Source: Streptomyces sp. NBC_01351 | GTDB lineage: Bacteria > Actinomycetota > Actinomycetes > Streptomycetales > Streptomycetaceae | Direction: 5' to 3' | Assembly: GCF_036237315.1 (NCBI RefSeq) | Contig: NZ_CP108356.1 | Coordinates: forward strand, 6,515,501 to 6,579,500 | DNA length: 64,000 bases | In this document: positions 57,206 to 64,000 of the stretch, piece after piece | Layout: each line of letters opens with the position of its first letter | How positions within the stretch are numbered: the stretch's first letter is position 1 | Translations under genes and position numbers: made by a program | Notes under the pieces: generated by a model | Databases searched by the model: none | Told to the model about the DNA's origin: nothing | Seen by the model: the letters and a program-made list of their open reading frames with translations, nothing else

Positions 57206-57688
57206 GCTTCCCTGGCCGCCCTGAGCGCACACGGTGAACTCGCGAAGCTCGCCGTCGAGGAGACCGGCCGCGGCCTCTTCGAGGACAAGGCCGTCAAGAA
57301 CCTCTTCGCCTGCGAGCACGTCGTCAACTCGATGTGCGGACTGAAGACCGCCGGCGTCATCCGCCGCGACAAACTGAACGGCATCACCGAGATCGCCGAA
57401 CCCGTCGGCGTCGTCTGCGCGATGACCCCGTCACCAACCCGACCTCGACCGCGATCTTCAAGGCGCTGATCGCCCTGAAGACCCGCAACCCGATCATCTT
57501 CGCCTTCCACCCCTCCGCGCAGAACCGCTCCGCCGAGGCCGCCCGCATCGTGCGCGTCGCCGCCGTCGCCACCGCCGCCGCCGTCCCTGGATGCCGATGA
57601 TCGACGACATGAAGCAGCTGATGCGGCAGGCGTACTACGGCAACACCGAGGGCGCGCCGCCGAAGAAGGGCGGCGCCAAGAAGAAGTG
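57206..57688 (+). pseudogene. adhE: adhE remnant with frameshift and large internal deletion
   Basis: Resumes ASLAALSAHGELAKLAVEE, then KNLFACEHVVNSM and GVIRRDKLNGITEIAEP, the AdhE aldehyde-dehydrogenase domain. At about 57430 one G is missing after ATGACCCCG, shifting the frame; the homology continues (NPTSTAIFKALIALKTRNP, then FHPSAQNRSAEAARIVR). At about 57585 it jumps to the extreme AdhE C terminus, PMIDDMKQLMRQAYYGN with a Lys-rich end. Roughly 700 codons are gone. Confidence 0.85.
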
Positions 57689-57730
57689 ACCTCGCCGTCA
57701 CCCGTGAGCGTCCGCCTAGGACAGGAAAGA

Positions 57731-57761
57731 GCCCGCCCGGGGCGTCAAGGCCCGGGCGGGC
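57731..57761. terminator. Bidirectional terminator after the adhE relic
   Basis: Eleven-base perfect arms GCCCGCCCGGG and complement with a nine-base loop, flanked by GGAAAGA and TTTCC, which extend the stem and give a short T-run. It serves the relic and the convergent TetR gene. Confidence 0.85.
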
Positions 57762-57767
57762 TTTCCG

Positions 57768-58370
57768 TCATGCGCCGGGAATCAGCAGCGCCGCCGCCGA
57801 GCGGGCCTGTTCCAGGGCCCGGGGGCGGTCCGCGCCGCGCTGGCCCAGGACGACCCGGGTGCTCAGGCCGTCCAGCAGGGCGAGGAGCTCCGAGGCCCGG
57901 GCGGGGACGTCCATGGGGGCGAAGCGGCCCTGGTCCACGCCCTTGGCCAGCAGCGTCTCCAGGTCCCGCTGCCAGCTGTCGTCGATCTCCTCCTGGGCGG
58001 CCTTCAGCGGCTCGTTGGAGGCCGTACGGGCCCACAGCTCGATCCACAGGGTCCAGCGCGGGTCGCGCGGCCCTTCGGGGAGGTAGAGCTCCAGATACTG
58101 GTCGAGCTTGCGGGAGGCGGTCACCCGGCGGCCGAGCAGGGCCCGGCGCTCCCCGGTGAGCAATTCCTCGCTCCAGCGCAGCGCCTCCAGCAGCAGGCGG
58201 TCCTTGCTGCCGAAGTAGTACAGGATGTGCCCGCCGCTGGTGCCGAGCCGCTCGGCCAGCTTGGACATGGTCAGCGCGGCGAGCCCGTCCTCGGCGATGG
58301 CTGCCATGGCCTCTTCGAGCATTCGCTCCTGGGCGATCTGCCCGTCACGCCGCCGTGCCGTTCCTGCCAC
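57768..58370 (-). CDS. TetR family regulator
   Basis: 200 residues from a GTG. The helix-turn-helix is LTMSKLAERLGTSGGHILYYF, and the C-terminal ligand domain is of the TetR_C_6-like type (RWTLWIELWARTASNEP). It is divergent from the NCS1 permease-amidohydrolase pair and very probably represses it through the palindromes at 58447-58483. The ligand is likely the purine-, pyrimidine- or amine-type compound taken up. Confidence 0.9.
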   Translation of the reverse strand: MAGTARRRDGQIAQERMLEEAMAAIAEDGLAALTMSKLAERLGTSGGHILYYFGSKDRLLLEALRWSEELLTGERRALLGRRVTASRKLDQYLELYLPEGPRDPRWTLWIELWARTASNEPLKAAQEEIDDSWQRDLETLLAKGVDQGRFAPMDVPARASELLALLDGLSTRVVLGQRGADRPRALEQARSAAALLIPGA

Positions 58371-58446
58371 CGCTCCCGCCCTCCGTCTTCCCTGGCCAGA
58401 CCTTATCCCGGGCAGGGTCTTGACGGCAGGGCGGTGCACCCCTCAT

Positions 58447-58483
58447 CTTGAATGCCATTCAAGAACTTAGAACGCCGTTCAAG
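58447..58483. promoter_or_regulatory. Paired operator palindromes for the TetR regulator
   Basis: CTTGAAT-GCC-ATTCAAG at 58447-58463 is perfect. A second copy at 58466-58483 reads CTTAGAAC-GCC-GTTCAAG, imperfect by one inserted base. Spacing of about one and a half to two helical turns suits two TetR dimers. The pair lies just before the permease start. Confidence 0.8.
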
Positions 58484-58504
58484 ATCAGTCAGGGGTGTAC
58501 GCGG

Positions 58505-59893
58505 ATGAGCGACGAGGTCTTCAAGGTCGAAACGCACGGCATCGACCCGATCCCGGACGGGGAGCGGCACGGCAGCGCCAAGGACCTCTTCTGGCTCTGG
58601 TTCGGCTCCAACCTCACCTTCACCTACGTGATCAACGGCGCCCTGGCCGTGGCCTTCGGGCTCTCCTTCTGGCAGGCCACCGCCGTGGTCGTGATCAGCG
58701 GGCTGGCGTTCTTCGCCGTCAGCGCCGCCGGGCTCAGCGGCATCCGCACCGGCACCGCCACCCTGGTCATCTCCCGCGCCGCCTTCGGCGTCCGGGGCAA
58801 CTTCCCCGCCGGGGTGCTCAACTGGGTGGTGAGCATCGGCTACACCATCGTCAACACCGTCGTGGGCACCCTGGCGCTGGAGCTGATCCTCGCCCAGACC
58901 GGCCTGGCGAACGGGACGACCGCCCGCGCCCTGGCCCTCGGGATCACCCTTGCGCTGACCTTCGCCGTCACGATGTGGGGCCACGCCACCGTCCAGTTCG
59001 CCGAGCGCTGGGCCGCGTACGTCCTGGCCGCCGGCTTCGGCGCGCTGCTCGTCCTCGTCCTGCCCGGCGCCGACACCTCCGCCCCGGCCGCGGCGCCCGG
59101 GCTCTCCGGCTGGAGCCTGGCCTTCGTGATCATGCTCGCCGGGCCGTTCTCGTACCTGCCGATGCCCGCCGACTACACCCGCTACCTGCCCCGGACCACC
59201 TCGCTGAAGTCCATCACGTGGTCCGGCGCCCTCGGCGGCTTCGTCTCCTCCGTCGCCCTCGGAGTCGCGGGCGTGGCCGCCGCGACCCAGACCGACATGA
59301 CCGACGCGGTCGCCGGAGCGCAGGGCCTGCTCCCGGGCTGGTTCCAGCCGCTGTTCCTGGCCCTCGTACTCGGCGGCTCCGTCACCAACTCGATCATCAC
59401 GCTCTACTCCTCCAGCCTGAACCTCCAGGTCCTCGGCATCCCGTGGAGCCGCGCCCGCGCCCTCGGCATCAGCGCCGCCGTCACCGCGGTCGGCTCGCTC
59501 GCCGCGCTCTTCCTCACCGACTTCACCACCTCCCTGCTCTCCTTCCTCTCCCTCCTGATCATCGTGTTCGCGCCCTGGGCCGGTGTCTTCCTCGCCGACA
59601 TGCTGCTGCGCCGCTGTCACTACGACGCCGACGCGCTGCACGCCGGGAGCGCGGGCGCCTACTGGTACCGCGCCGGCTACCACCCCGCCGGGATGGCCGC
59701 CCTCCTCGCGGGCATGGTCTTCGCCGCCCTGACCTGCGACTCCGCGCTGTGGACCGGGCCGCTCGTGGCCCCGCTCGGCGGTGCCGACCTCACGGTGCTC
59801 GGCTCGGTGGTCTCCGGGCTCACCTACTGGGCGCTGGCCCGGCGCCGGGTCTCGGCGACCGCCCCGGCCGCCGTCCCTGCCCCCGCCGCCTGA
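58505..59893 (+). CDS. NCS1 family nucleobase/cation symporter
   Basis: 462 residues, about 12 hydrophobic segments. The N terminus VETHGIDPIPDGERHGSAKD, then FWLWFGSNLTFTYVI and PADYTRYLPR are the NCS1 (cytosine/purine/allantoin permease) hallmarks. It imports a nucleobase or related ring compound with a cation. It forms an operon with the amidohydrolase 73 bases downstream, suggesting import followed by hydrolytic ring or amide opening. Regulated by the divergent TetR protein. Confidence 0.92.
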   Translation: MSDEVFKVETHGIDPIPDGERHGSAKDLFWLWFGSNLTFTYVINGALAVAFGLSFWQATAVVVISGLAFFAVSAAGLSGIRTGTATLVISRAAFGVRGNFPAGVLNWVVSIGYTIVNTVVGTLALELILAQTGLANGTTARALALGITLALTFAVTMWGHATVQFAERWAAYVLAAGFGALLVLVLPGADTSAPAAAPGLSGWSLAFVIMLAGPFSYLPMPADYTRYLPRTTSLKSITWSGALGGFVSSVALGVAGVAAATQTDMTDAVAGAQGLLPGWFQPLFLALVLGGSVTNSIITLYSSSLNLQVLGIPWSRARALGISAAVTAVGSLAALFLTDFTTSLLSFLSLLIIVFAPWAGVFLADMLLRRCHYDADALHAGSAGAYWYRAGYHPAGMAALLAGMVFAALTCDSALWTGPLVAPLGGADLTVLGSVVSGLTYWALARRRVSATAPAAVPAPAA

Positions 59894-59966
59894 ACCCCCT
59901 CCCTCCCTCTGCCTCTGCCTCTGCCTCTCTGAATCTCTGCCTCTCTGCCGCACAGGAGCACCACCC
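59894..59966. repeat. CT-rich simple repeat between permease and amidohydrolase
   Basis: A strongly strand-biased run of CCCT, CTGCCT and CTCTG units fills this gap up to the ribosome binding site AGGAG at 59953-59957. It is unusual in such GC-balanced DNA and may be a slippage tract. Confidence 0.7.
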
Positions 59967-61619
59967 ATGTCACACCCCCTCCCCGCCGACCTGCTGCTCA
60001 CCGGAGCCCGGATCCACACCGTGGACCCGGACCTCCCCGAGGCGGAGGCCCTCGCCGTCCGTGACGGGGTGATCGTCTGGGTCGGCCCGGACTCCGGGGC
60101 CGCCGCCTGGGCCGGCCCGGACACCGAGCGGATCGACGCGGGCGGCAAGCTGGTGCTGCCCGGCTTCGTCGACGCCCACAACCACGTCCGGCTCGGCTCC
60201 GACGGCGCCTGCGTGCAGCTCGCCGGGGTGCGCACGCTGGAGGGCATCCACGAGCGGATCCTGGCCTGGCGGGAGGCCAACCCGGGCGCCGAGTGGATCG
60301 AGGCCGAGGCCTTCGACTACTCCGCGATCCCGGACGGCCGGATGCCGACCGCCGCCGACCTGGACCCGGTCACCGGGGACACCCCGGCGCTCGTGCTCTC
60401 GTACGACGTCCACACGGCCTGGCTGAACACGGCGGCGATGCGGAGGCTGGGCGTCACCCGGGACCGTACGGACCTGCCCTTCGGGACGGCGGCGGTGGAC
60501 CCGGAGACCGGCGAACCCACCGGCTTCGTCAAGGACTTCGCCATCAAGGGCCTCTCGCGCGACGGCCACCGGGCGCTGCGCGAGCTGGGCGTGCCGTGGG
60601 CCTCGCCGGACCGGCAGTACGGACGGCTCGCCAAGAGCCTCGACGACGCGATCGGCTTCGGCATCACCACGGTGGTGGAGCCGCAGAACTCCCTCGACGA
60701 CCTGGAACTGTACGAGCGGGCCCGGGCGGAGGGGCGGCTGCGCTCGCGGATCGTCGCCGCGCTGTTCCACCCCCGGGGGACGGCGGATGCGGACCTCGAT
60801 GACTTCTCGGCGGCCGCTCGCCGGTTCTCCGGGGATCGGCTGCGGGTCGGCCCGCTCAAGCTGTACATCGACGACGTGGTGGAGCCGCGCACGGCCGCGC
60901 TGCTGGAGCCGTACACGGGCTGCGGGGCGCACCGGGGCGAGACCTTCTACCCGGCCGAGGAGTTCGCGGAGTTGCTGGCGAAGCTGGACGCGCGGGGCTT
61001 CCAGTGCTTCGTGCACGCCACGGGCGACCGGGGCATCCGGACCGTCCTGGACGCGGTGGAGCACGCCCGTGCGGTCAACGGGCCGCGCGACGCCCGCCAC
61101 CAGGTGGTGCACGTGGAGTGCCTGGACCCGGCGGACGTACCGCGCTTCCGGGAGCTGGGCGTGGTCGCCTGCATGCAGCCGAGGCACTGCGCGCCGGAGA
61201 TCGCGGGGCCGGGCCAGGACTGGGCGGAGAACGTGGGGGAGGACCGCTGGCACAAGGCCTGGCCGATGCGGAGCCTGCACGGGGCGGGGGCGGTGCTGGC
61301 GTTCTCCAGCGACTGGAACGTGGCGGAGATGGACCCGATGGTCGGCATCTACACGGCCGTGACACGGCAGTCCCTCGGCGGGGGGCCGGCGTGGCAGCCG
61401 GAGGAGACGGTGGACGTCCGCACCGCCGTGTACGGCTACACGATGGGCTCGGCCTACGCCAACTTCCTGGAGGCGGAGCGGGGTTCACTGACGGTGGGCA
61501 AGGCGGCGGACTTCGTGGTGTTGTCCCGGGACATCCTCGCGGTCCCGGCGGAGCAGATCCTGGGCACGGTGGCGGAGACGGTGGTGGTGGCGGGAGAGGT
61601 GGTGCACCGGGCCGGGTGA
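59967..61619 (+). CDS. Amidohydrolase family 3 protein (YtcJ-like)
   Basis: 550 residues, ATG nine bases after AGGAG. The metal-dependent TIM-barrel core has GFVDAHNHVRLG for two metal-binding His. HATGDRGIRTVLDAVEHA, VVHVECLDPADVPRF and FSSDWNVAEMDPM are the YtcJ/amidohydrolase-3 motifs. It hydrolyses a C-N bond in an unknown substrate. Co-transcription with the NCS1 permease implies that the imported compound or a derivative is the substrate. Cytoplasmic, no signal. Confidence 0.9.
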   Translation: MSHPLPADLLLTGARIHTVDPDLPEAEALAVRDGVIVWVGPDSGAAAWAGPDTERIDAGGKLVLPGFVDAHNHVRLGSDGACVQLAGVRTLEGIHERILAWREANPGAEWIEAEAFDYSAIPDGRMPTAADLDPVTGDTPALVLSYDVHTAWLNTAAMRRLGVTRDRTDLPFGTAAVDPETGEPTGFVKDFAIKGLSRDGHRALRELGVPWASPDRQYGRLAKSLDDAIGFGITTVVEPQNSLDDLELYERARAEGRLRSRIVAALFHPRGTADADLDDFSAAARRFSGDRLRVGPLKLYIDDVVEPRTAALLEPYTGCGAHRGETFYPAEEFAELLAKLDARGFQCFVHATGDRGIRTVLDAVEHARAVNGPRDARHQVVHVECLDPADVPRFRELGVVACMQPRHCAPEIAGPGQDWAENVGEDRWHKAWPMRSLHGAGAVLAFSSDWNVAEMDPMVGIYTAVTRQSLGGGPAWQPEETVDVRTAVYGYTMGSAYANFLEAERGSLTVGKAADFVVLSRDILAVPAEQILGTVAETVVVAGEVVHRAG

Positions 61620-61951
61620 CGGGGGGTCGTGCGGGGCCCGTGCGGGTCCCGTGCCGGGGGCTCGGCGGGGCTCGGCGTGCGAGTTCGGCTGCGCCGGGCC
61701 TGGCCCCTGGCGGGGGGCTTCGTGTACGGGGCCGGTGCCGGGGCGGGGTGTCGTCCGGGACTCATGATTTATGGCGCCTGGGCGTGGCTTCGTTGGTGGG
61801 GCCGGGTGCCGCGCCACACATCACGTTTTACGTCCCGGACAACACCCCACCCCGTCCCCGTCCCGGGTGGTTCACCGGAGCGCCTGACGTGCGCCCGGAC
61901 CCCTCGTAGGGTGACTCTCCCGCGGATGTGGCCGCAGGAGAGGTGGTGGAG
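61620..61951. other. Intergenic region without recognised feature
   Basis: 332 bases. GC-rich words near the left side (GTGCGGGTCCCGTGCCGGGG) could form weak hairpins ending the amidohydrolase transcript. The right part has AGGAGAGG before the next gene. No gene or clear operator seen. Confidence 0.5.
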
Positions 61952-62380
61952 ATGGAGTTGCTCGTCGAGCTGGTGGCGTTCGTGCTGATCGGGCTGGCTG
62001 CCAGCGGGGTGGGGATGCTGATGCGCAGGACGGTGGCGCGTCGTGCGAGGGCGCGGACGGAGTTCGCCTCCGGCGGTGACCTAGTGGCCGTCCCCTGCCA
62101 GGCGCGATGGCGGCAGGGTGTGAGGCGGCGGTTCTTCGGGTACGGGAAGCTGGCCCCCGACGCGGACGGCACGGGCGCGGTCTTCAAGGCCCCGCTGCGC
62201 AGGGCGGTGGCGCTGCCCGTCGGGGGCCGGGCGGTCGTTCGGGAGAGCTGGCGGCCGGGCATGCGGGTGCTGGAGTACTCGGCTCCGGACGGTCAGCGCA
62301 TCGACTTCCAGGTGTACGACGCCGAAGCCGACCGGGCGGCACGCTTCCTGCGCATCCCGGACCCGGCGGACTTCGCCTGA
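61952..62380 (+). CDS. Single-pass membrane protein, hypothetical
   Basis: 142 residues; the ATG lies nine bases after AGGAGAGG (an in-frame GTG at 61928 is possible). One N-terminal transmembrane helix (ELLVELVAFVLIGLAASGVG) is followed by an Arg-rich stop-transfer stretch. A ~95-residue cytoplasmic domain contains FFGYGKLAPDADGTGAVFK and GMRVLEYSAPDGQRIDFQVY. It somewhat resembles DUF2550 proteins, but I am not sure. No partner evident. Confidence 0.65.
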   Translation: MELLVELVAFVLIGLAASGVGMLMRRTVARRARARTEFASGGDLVAVPCQARWRQGVRRRFFGYGKLAPDADGTGAVFKAPLRRAVALPVGGRAVVRESWRPGMRVLEYSAPDGQRIDFQVYDAEADRAARFLRIPDPADFA

Positions 62381-62457
62381 GCCACCGTCCCGGGGGACCG
62401 GTCTGGTGAGGGTGATGGTGGCTGCCGGCCGTCAGCGACGCTCTTCTGCGGTGGCCG

Positions 62458-63087
62458 TCACGAAGCGCCCTCGTAGTGGTCGATGAGGGACACGCCGGAT
62501 GCCAAAGCGCAGGCAGCGGCGGCGAAGTACTGCTCGTCGGCCCCTTGTGCGAGGCCGAGGGTGACGCCCTGGCTGAGGCCGACGAAGAGCGCCCTCAGTG
62601 CGACGGCAAGGCGTTGGGCCTGATGCGCCGTCACGACGTTCCCGTTGTGGGACCTTCCCGTGAACAGCGCGACCAGGTGTTCCTCCTGCGACCGGATGGA
62701 CGTGGCGAGCTGGGACCCCAGGTCCGGGTCGTGCAGGGCCATGTCCAGCAAGGTGATCTGGAGCGACAGGCGCGACAGCGCGTCGGGGGCGTCACAACTG
62801 CGCCGGTAGTGGCGGGCGAAGGCATCGACCGCTTCGAGCAGGTCCAACCCGGAGGGGACCGCCTGCTCGATCTCTCCGTAGTGCGGCTGCAGGTAGTCGG
62901 CGACCATGGCGATCACCAGGCCGTTCTTGCTTCCGAACAGTGAGTAGACGGCACCGGTGGTCAGGCCGGCCCGTTCGGCGATCTCCTCGAGCTTGGCCCG
63001 ATGCCCGTCTCGGGAGACGACCTGGAACGCGGCATCCAGCAAGGCCTTGCGGTTGCGCTCCTTGGCCTCTGCTCTCGTCATTCTCAT
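62458..63087 (-). CDS. TetR family regulator
   Basis: 209 residues. The helix-turn-helix is AKLEEIAERAGLTTGAVYSLF; the C-terminal ligand domain is unassigned. An alternative start is the ATG two codons later. It is divergent from a small membrane protein across 60 bases that contain ATTATTGCCGTAAT and ATTATGA, AT-rich sequences likely to include its operator. The ligand is unknown. Confidence 0.88.
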   Translation of the reverse strand: MRMTRAEAKERNRKALLDAAFQVVSRDGHRAKLEEIAERAGLTTGAVYSLFGSKNGLVIAMVADYLQPHYGEIEQAVPSGLDLLEAVDAFARHYRRSCDAPDALSRLSLQITLLDMALHDPDLGSQLATSIRSQEEHLVALFTGRSHNGNVVTAHQAQRLAVALRALFVGLSQGVTLGLAQGADEQYFAAAACALASGVSLIDHYEGAS

Positions 63088-63147
63088 AGATCGATTATTG
63101 CCGTAATCTCATTATGAAACCAGTGAGGGCTTCAGGGAGGAACGCTC

Positions 63148-63570
63148 ATGAACCGGGTCGAGGCGCCGTTAGTGACACGCCGGACGGTGGGGGCCATCGC
63201 CGATGGCGTCTTCAAGGTGCTGCTCGCCGTTGTCTACATCGCCGGGGCTGCCCCGCTCGGCCGTCTGCTCGGCGTGCCCGCCTGGCTGATGGTCGCCTCT
63301 GGCGCGGCCCTGCTGGCCGGCGGCGGGATCGAGATCGGATATGTGCGCAGCCGATCGATGCGCACCTACGTGCGGCTCATGGTCGCTTACGACATCGGCT
63401 GGGCACTGGCGGCCCTTGTCGGCCTTCTGATGGCGTGGCGGGGCAGCGGCGTCGGGGGTGAAGTGTGGATCGGGTACCAGGCCGTCGCCCCAGTCGTGTT
63501 CGCCGTCCTGCTGGCCGCTGCCACCCCCATGCACGCACATCCCGTACCGGTGCGGTGCGCGTCTCAGTAG
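63148..63570 (+). CDS. Small four-helix membrane protein
   Basis: 140 residues, ATG behind GGGAGG. Four hydrophobic segments with short loops (VFKVLLAVVYIAGAAPLG, then WLMVASGAALLAGGG, then DIGWALAALVGLLM, then AVAPVVFAVLLAA). It may be a small transporter or stress protein controlled by the divergent TetR regulator. No family recognised. Confidence 0.7.
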   Translation: MNRVEAPLVTRRTVGAIADGVFKVLLAVVYIAGAAPLGRLLGVPAWLMVASGAALLAGGGIEIGYVRSRSMRTYVRLMVAYDIGWALAALVGLLMAWRGSGVGGEVWIGYQAVAPVVFAVLLAAATPMHAHPVPVRCASQ

Positions 63571-63579
63571 CGTGGGTCC

Positions 63580-64000
63580 ATGGGTGAGGACACGTGGGCG
63601 GGAGTGCGGGAGCGGGTGCTCCGGCTCGCCGAACAGCCCGGGGCGGACGAGGTCTTCGGGGCGAACCGGCACGGTTTTCGCCTCGGCCCGGTCATGGGTG
63701 AGGAACAGCTCGTGGCGCTGGAGGCGGATCTGGGCGTTGGCCTGCCCGTGCAGTACCGGAGCTTTCTGCTCCGTGTTGGAGGCGGGGGAGCGGGCCCCTA
63801 CTACGGTCTGACGACACCGGTCTTCGGCAACGGTGGGTGGAAGTGGCTCGGCATCGGGGATTGCCCCGGGCGGACGACCACCGCCGAGTTCGCCGGACGG
63901 CCCTTCGTGGCCGAGGCGCTGCAGCGGGAGCTCGACGAGATGGAGGCGCAGGAACCCGAGAAGGACGCCTTCGCGGCCGATGGCGAGTTCCGTCGCGCCT
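63580..64000 (+). CDS. SMI1/KNR4 family protein, truncated by the window edge
   Basis: Reads open from the ATG at 63580 to the end of the window (140 codons seen). LEADLGVGLPVQYRSFLLRVGGGGAGPYYGL is, in parts, the SMI1/KNR4 (SUKH) signature. Bacterial members are often immunity proteins against nuclease-type toxins but also occur alone. It lies nine bases after the membrane protein gene. Any toxin would be beyond the right edge. Confidence 0.8.
   Translation, partial: MGEDTWAGVRERVLRLAEQPGADEVFGANRHGFRLGPVMGEEQLVALEADLGVGLPVQYRSFLLRVGGGGAGPYYGLTTPVFGNGGWKWLGIGDCPGRTTTAEFAGRPFVAEALQRELDEMEAQEPEKDAFAADGEFRRA

Overview
The window is GC-rich actinobacterial DNA: almost every gene has G/C at third codon positions, GTG and TTG starts are frequent, and several intergenic spaces carry the GC-rich palindromic repeats typical of Streptomyces. 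From memory, the order pyrG - NUDIX - TPR ATPase - ald - parA - scpA - scpB - rluB ... tyrA - cmk - plsC - der ... SepF-like - DUF5685 matches the conserved core of the Streptomyces chromosome around SCO1776 to SCO1748 of S. coelicolor. The organism is very probably a Streptomyces. No tRNA, rRNA or CRISPR array was recognised.

Left part (1-32.6 kb), mostly core genome: a GH15 glycosidase, CTP synthase, a NUDIX hydrolase, a TPR/ATPase protein and alanine dehydrogenase. Next come a ParA-like ATPase overlapping a probable ribbon-helix-helix gene, then scpA-scpB-rluB as a coupled group. A four-gene NAD operon (pnuC-nadR-nrtR-ADP-ribosylglycohydrolase) follows, in which every gene overlaps the next by 4 bases and which sits behind a perfect palindrome that fits an NrtR operator. 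After that come tyrA, cmk, an acyltransferase and der, an Rpf-like cell-wall enzyme, and a branched-chain amino-acid type ABC transport locus whose permease/ATPase gene looks like an in-frame deletion hybrid.

Middle part (32.6-43 kb): a PAP2 phosphatase, a mannosyltransferase-like membrane protein, an MFS exporter, an acyl-CoA dehydrogenase, a SepF-like division protein, a cysteine-rich DUF5685 protein, a DUF1684 protein and a streptogrisin B-like protease.

The most interesting block is 42.4-52.8 kb. It is a complete FxSxx-COOH cyclophane RiPP locus, all on the minus strand: precursor FxsA (ending F-N-S-A-L), radical SAM/SPASM maturase FxsB, an AAC(3)-fold acetyltransferase, TIR-like FxsC, and the giant FxsT (ParA-like P-loop, TIR, NB-ARC and TPR in one chain). 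A DUF4231/SLATT-like membrane protein follows FxsT and converges on a SLOG-like nucleotide-sensing gene. Together these resemble a peptide-linked signalling or conflict system whose biological role is not established.

Right part (53-64 kb): an FMN reductase; a second copy of a 146-bp repeat also present at 10.8 kb; an alpha/beta hydrolase; and a perfect Rex-type operator in front of a wrecked adhE gene. That adhE is split by a TnpB-like element, frameshifted, and missing most of its middle. Then come a TetR-NCS1 permease-amidohydrolase group with paired operator palindromes, a second TetR facing a small membrane protein, and a truncated SMI1/KNR4 gene at the right edge.
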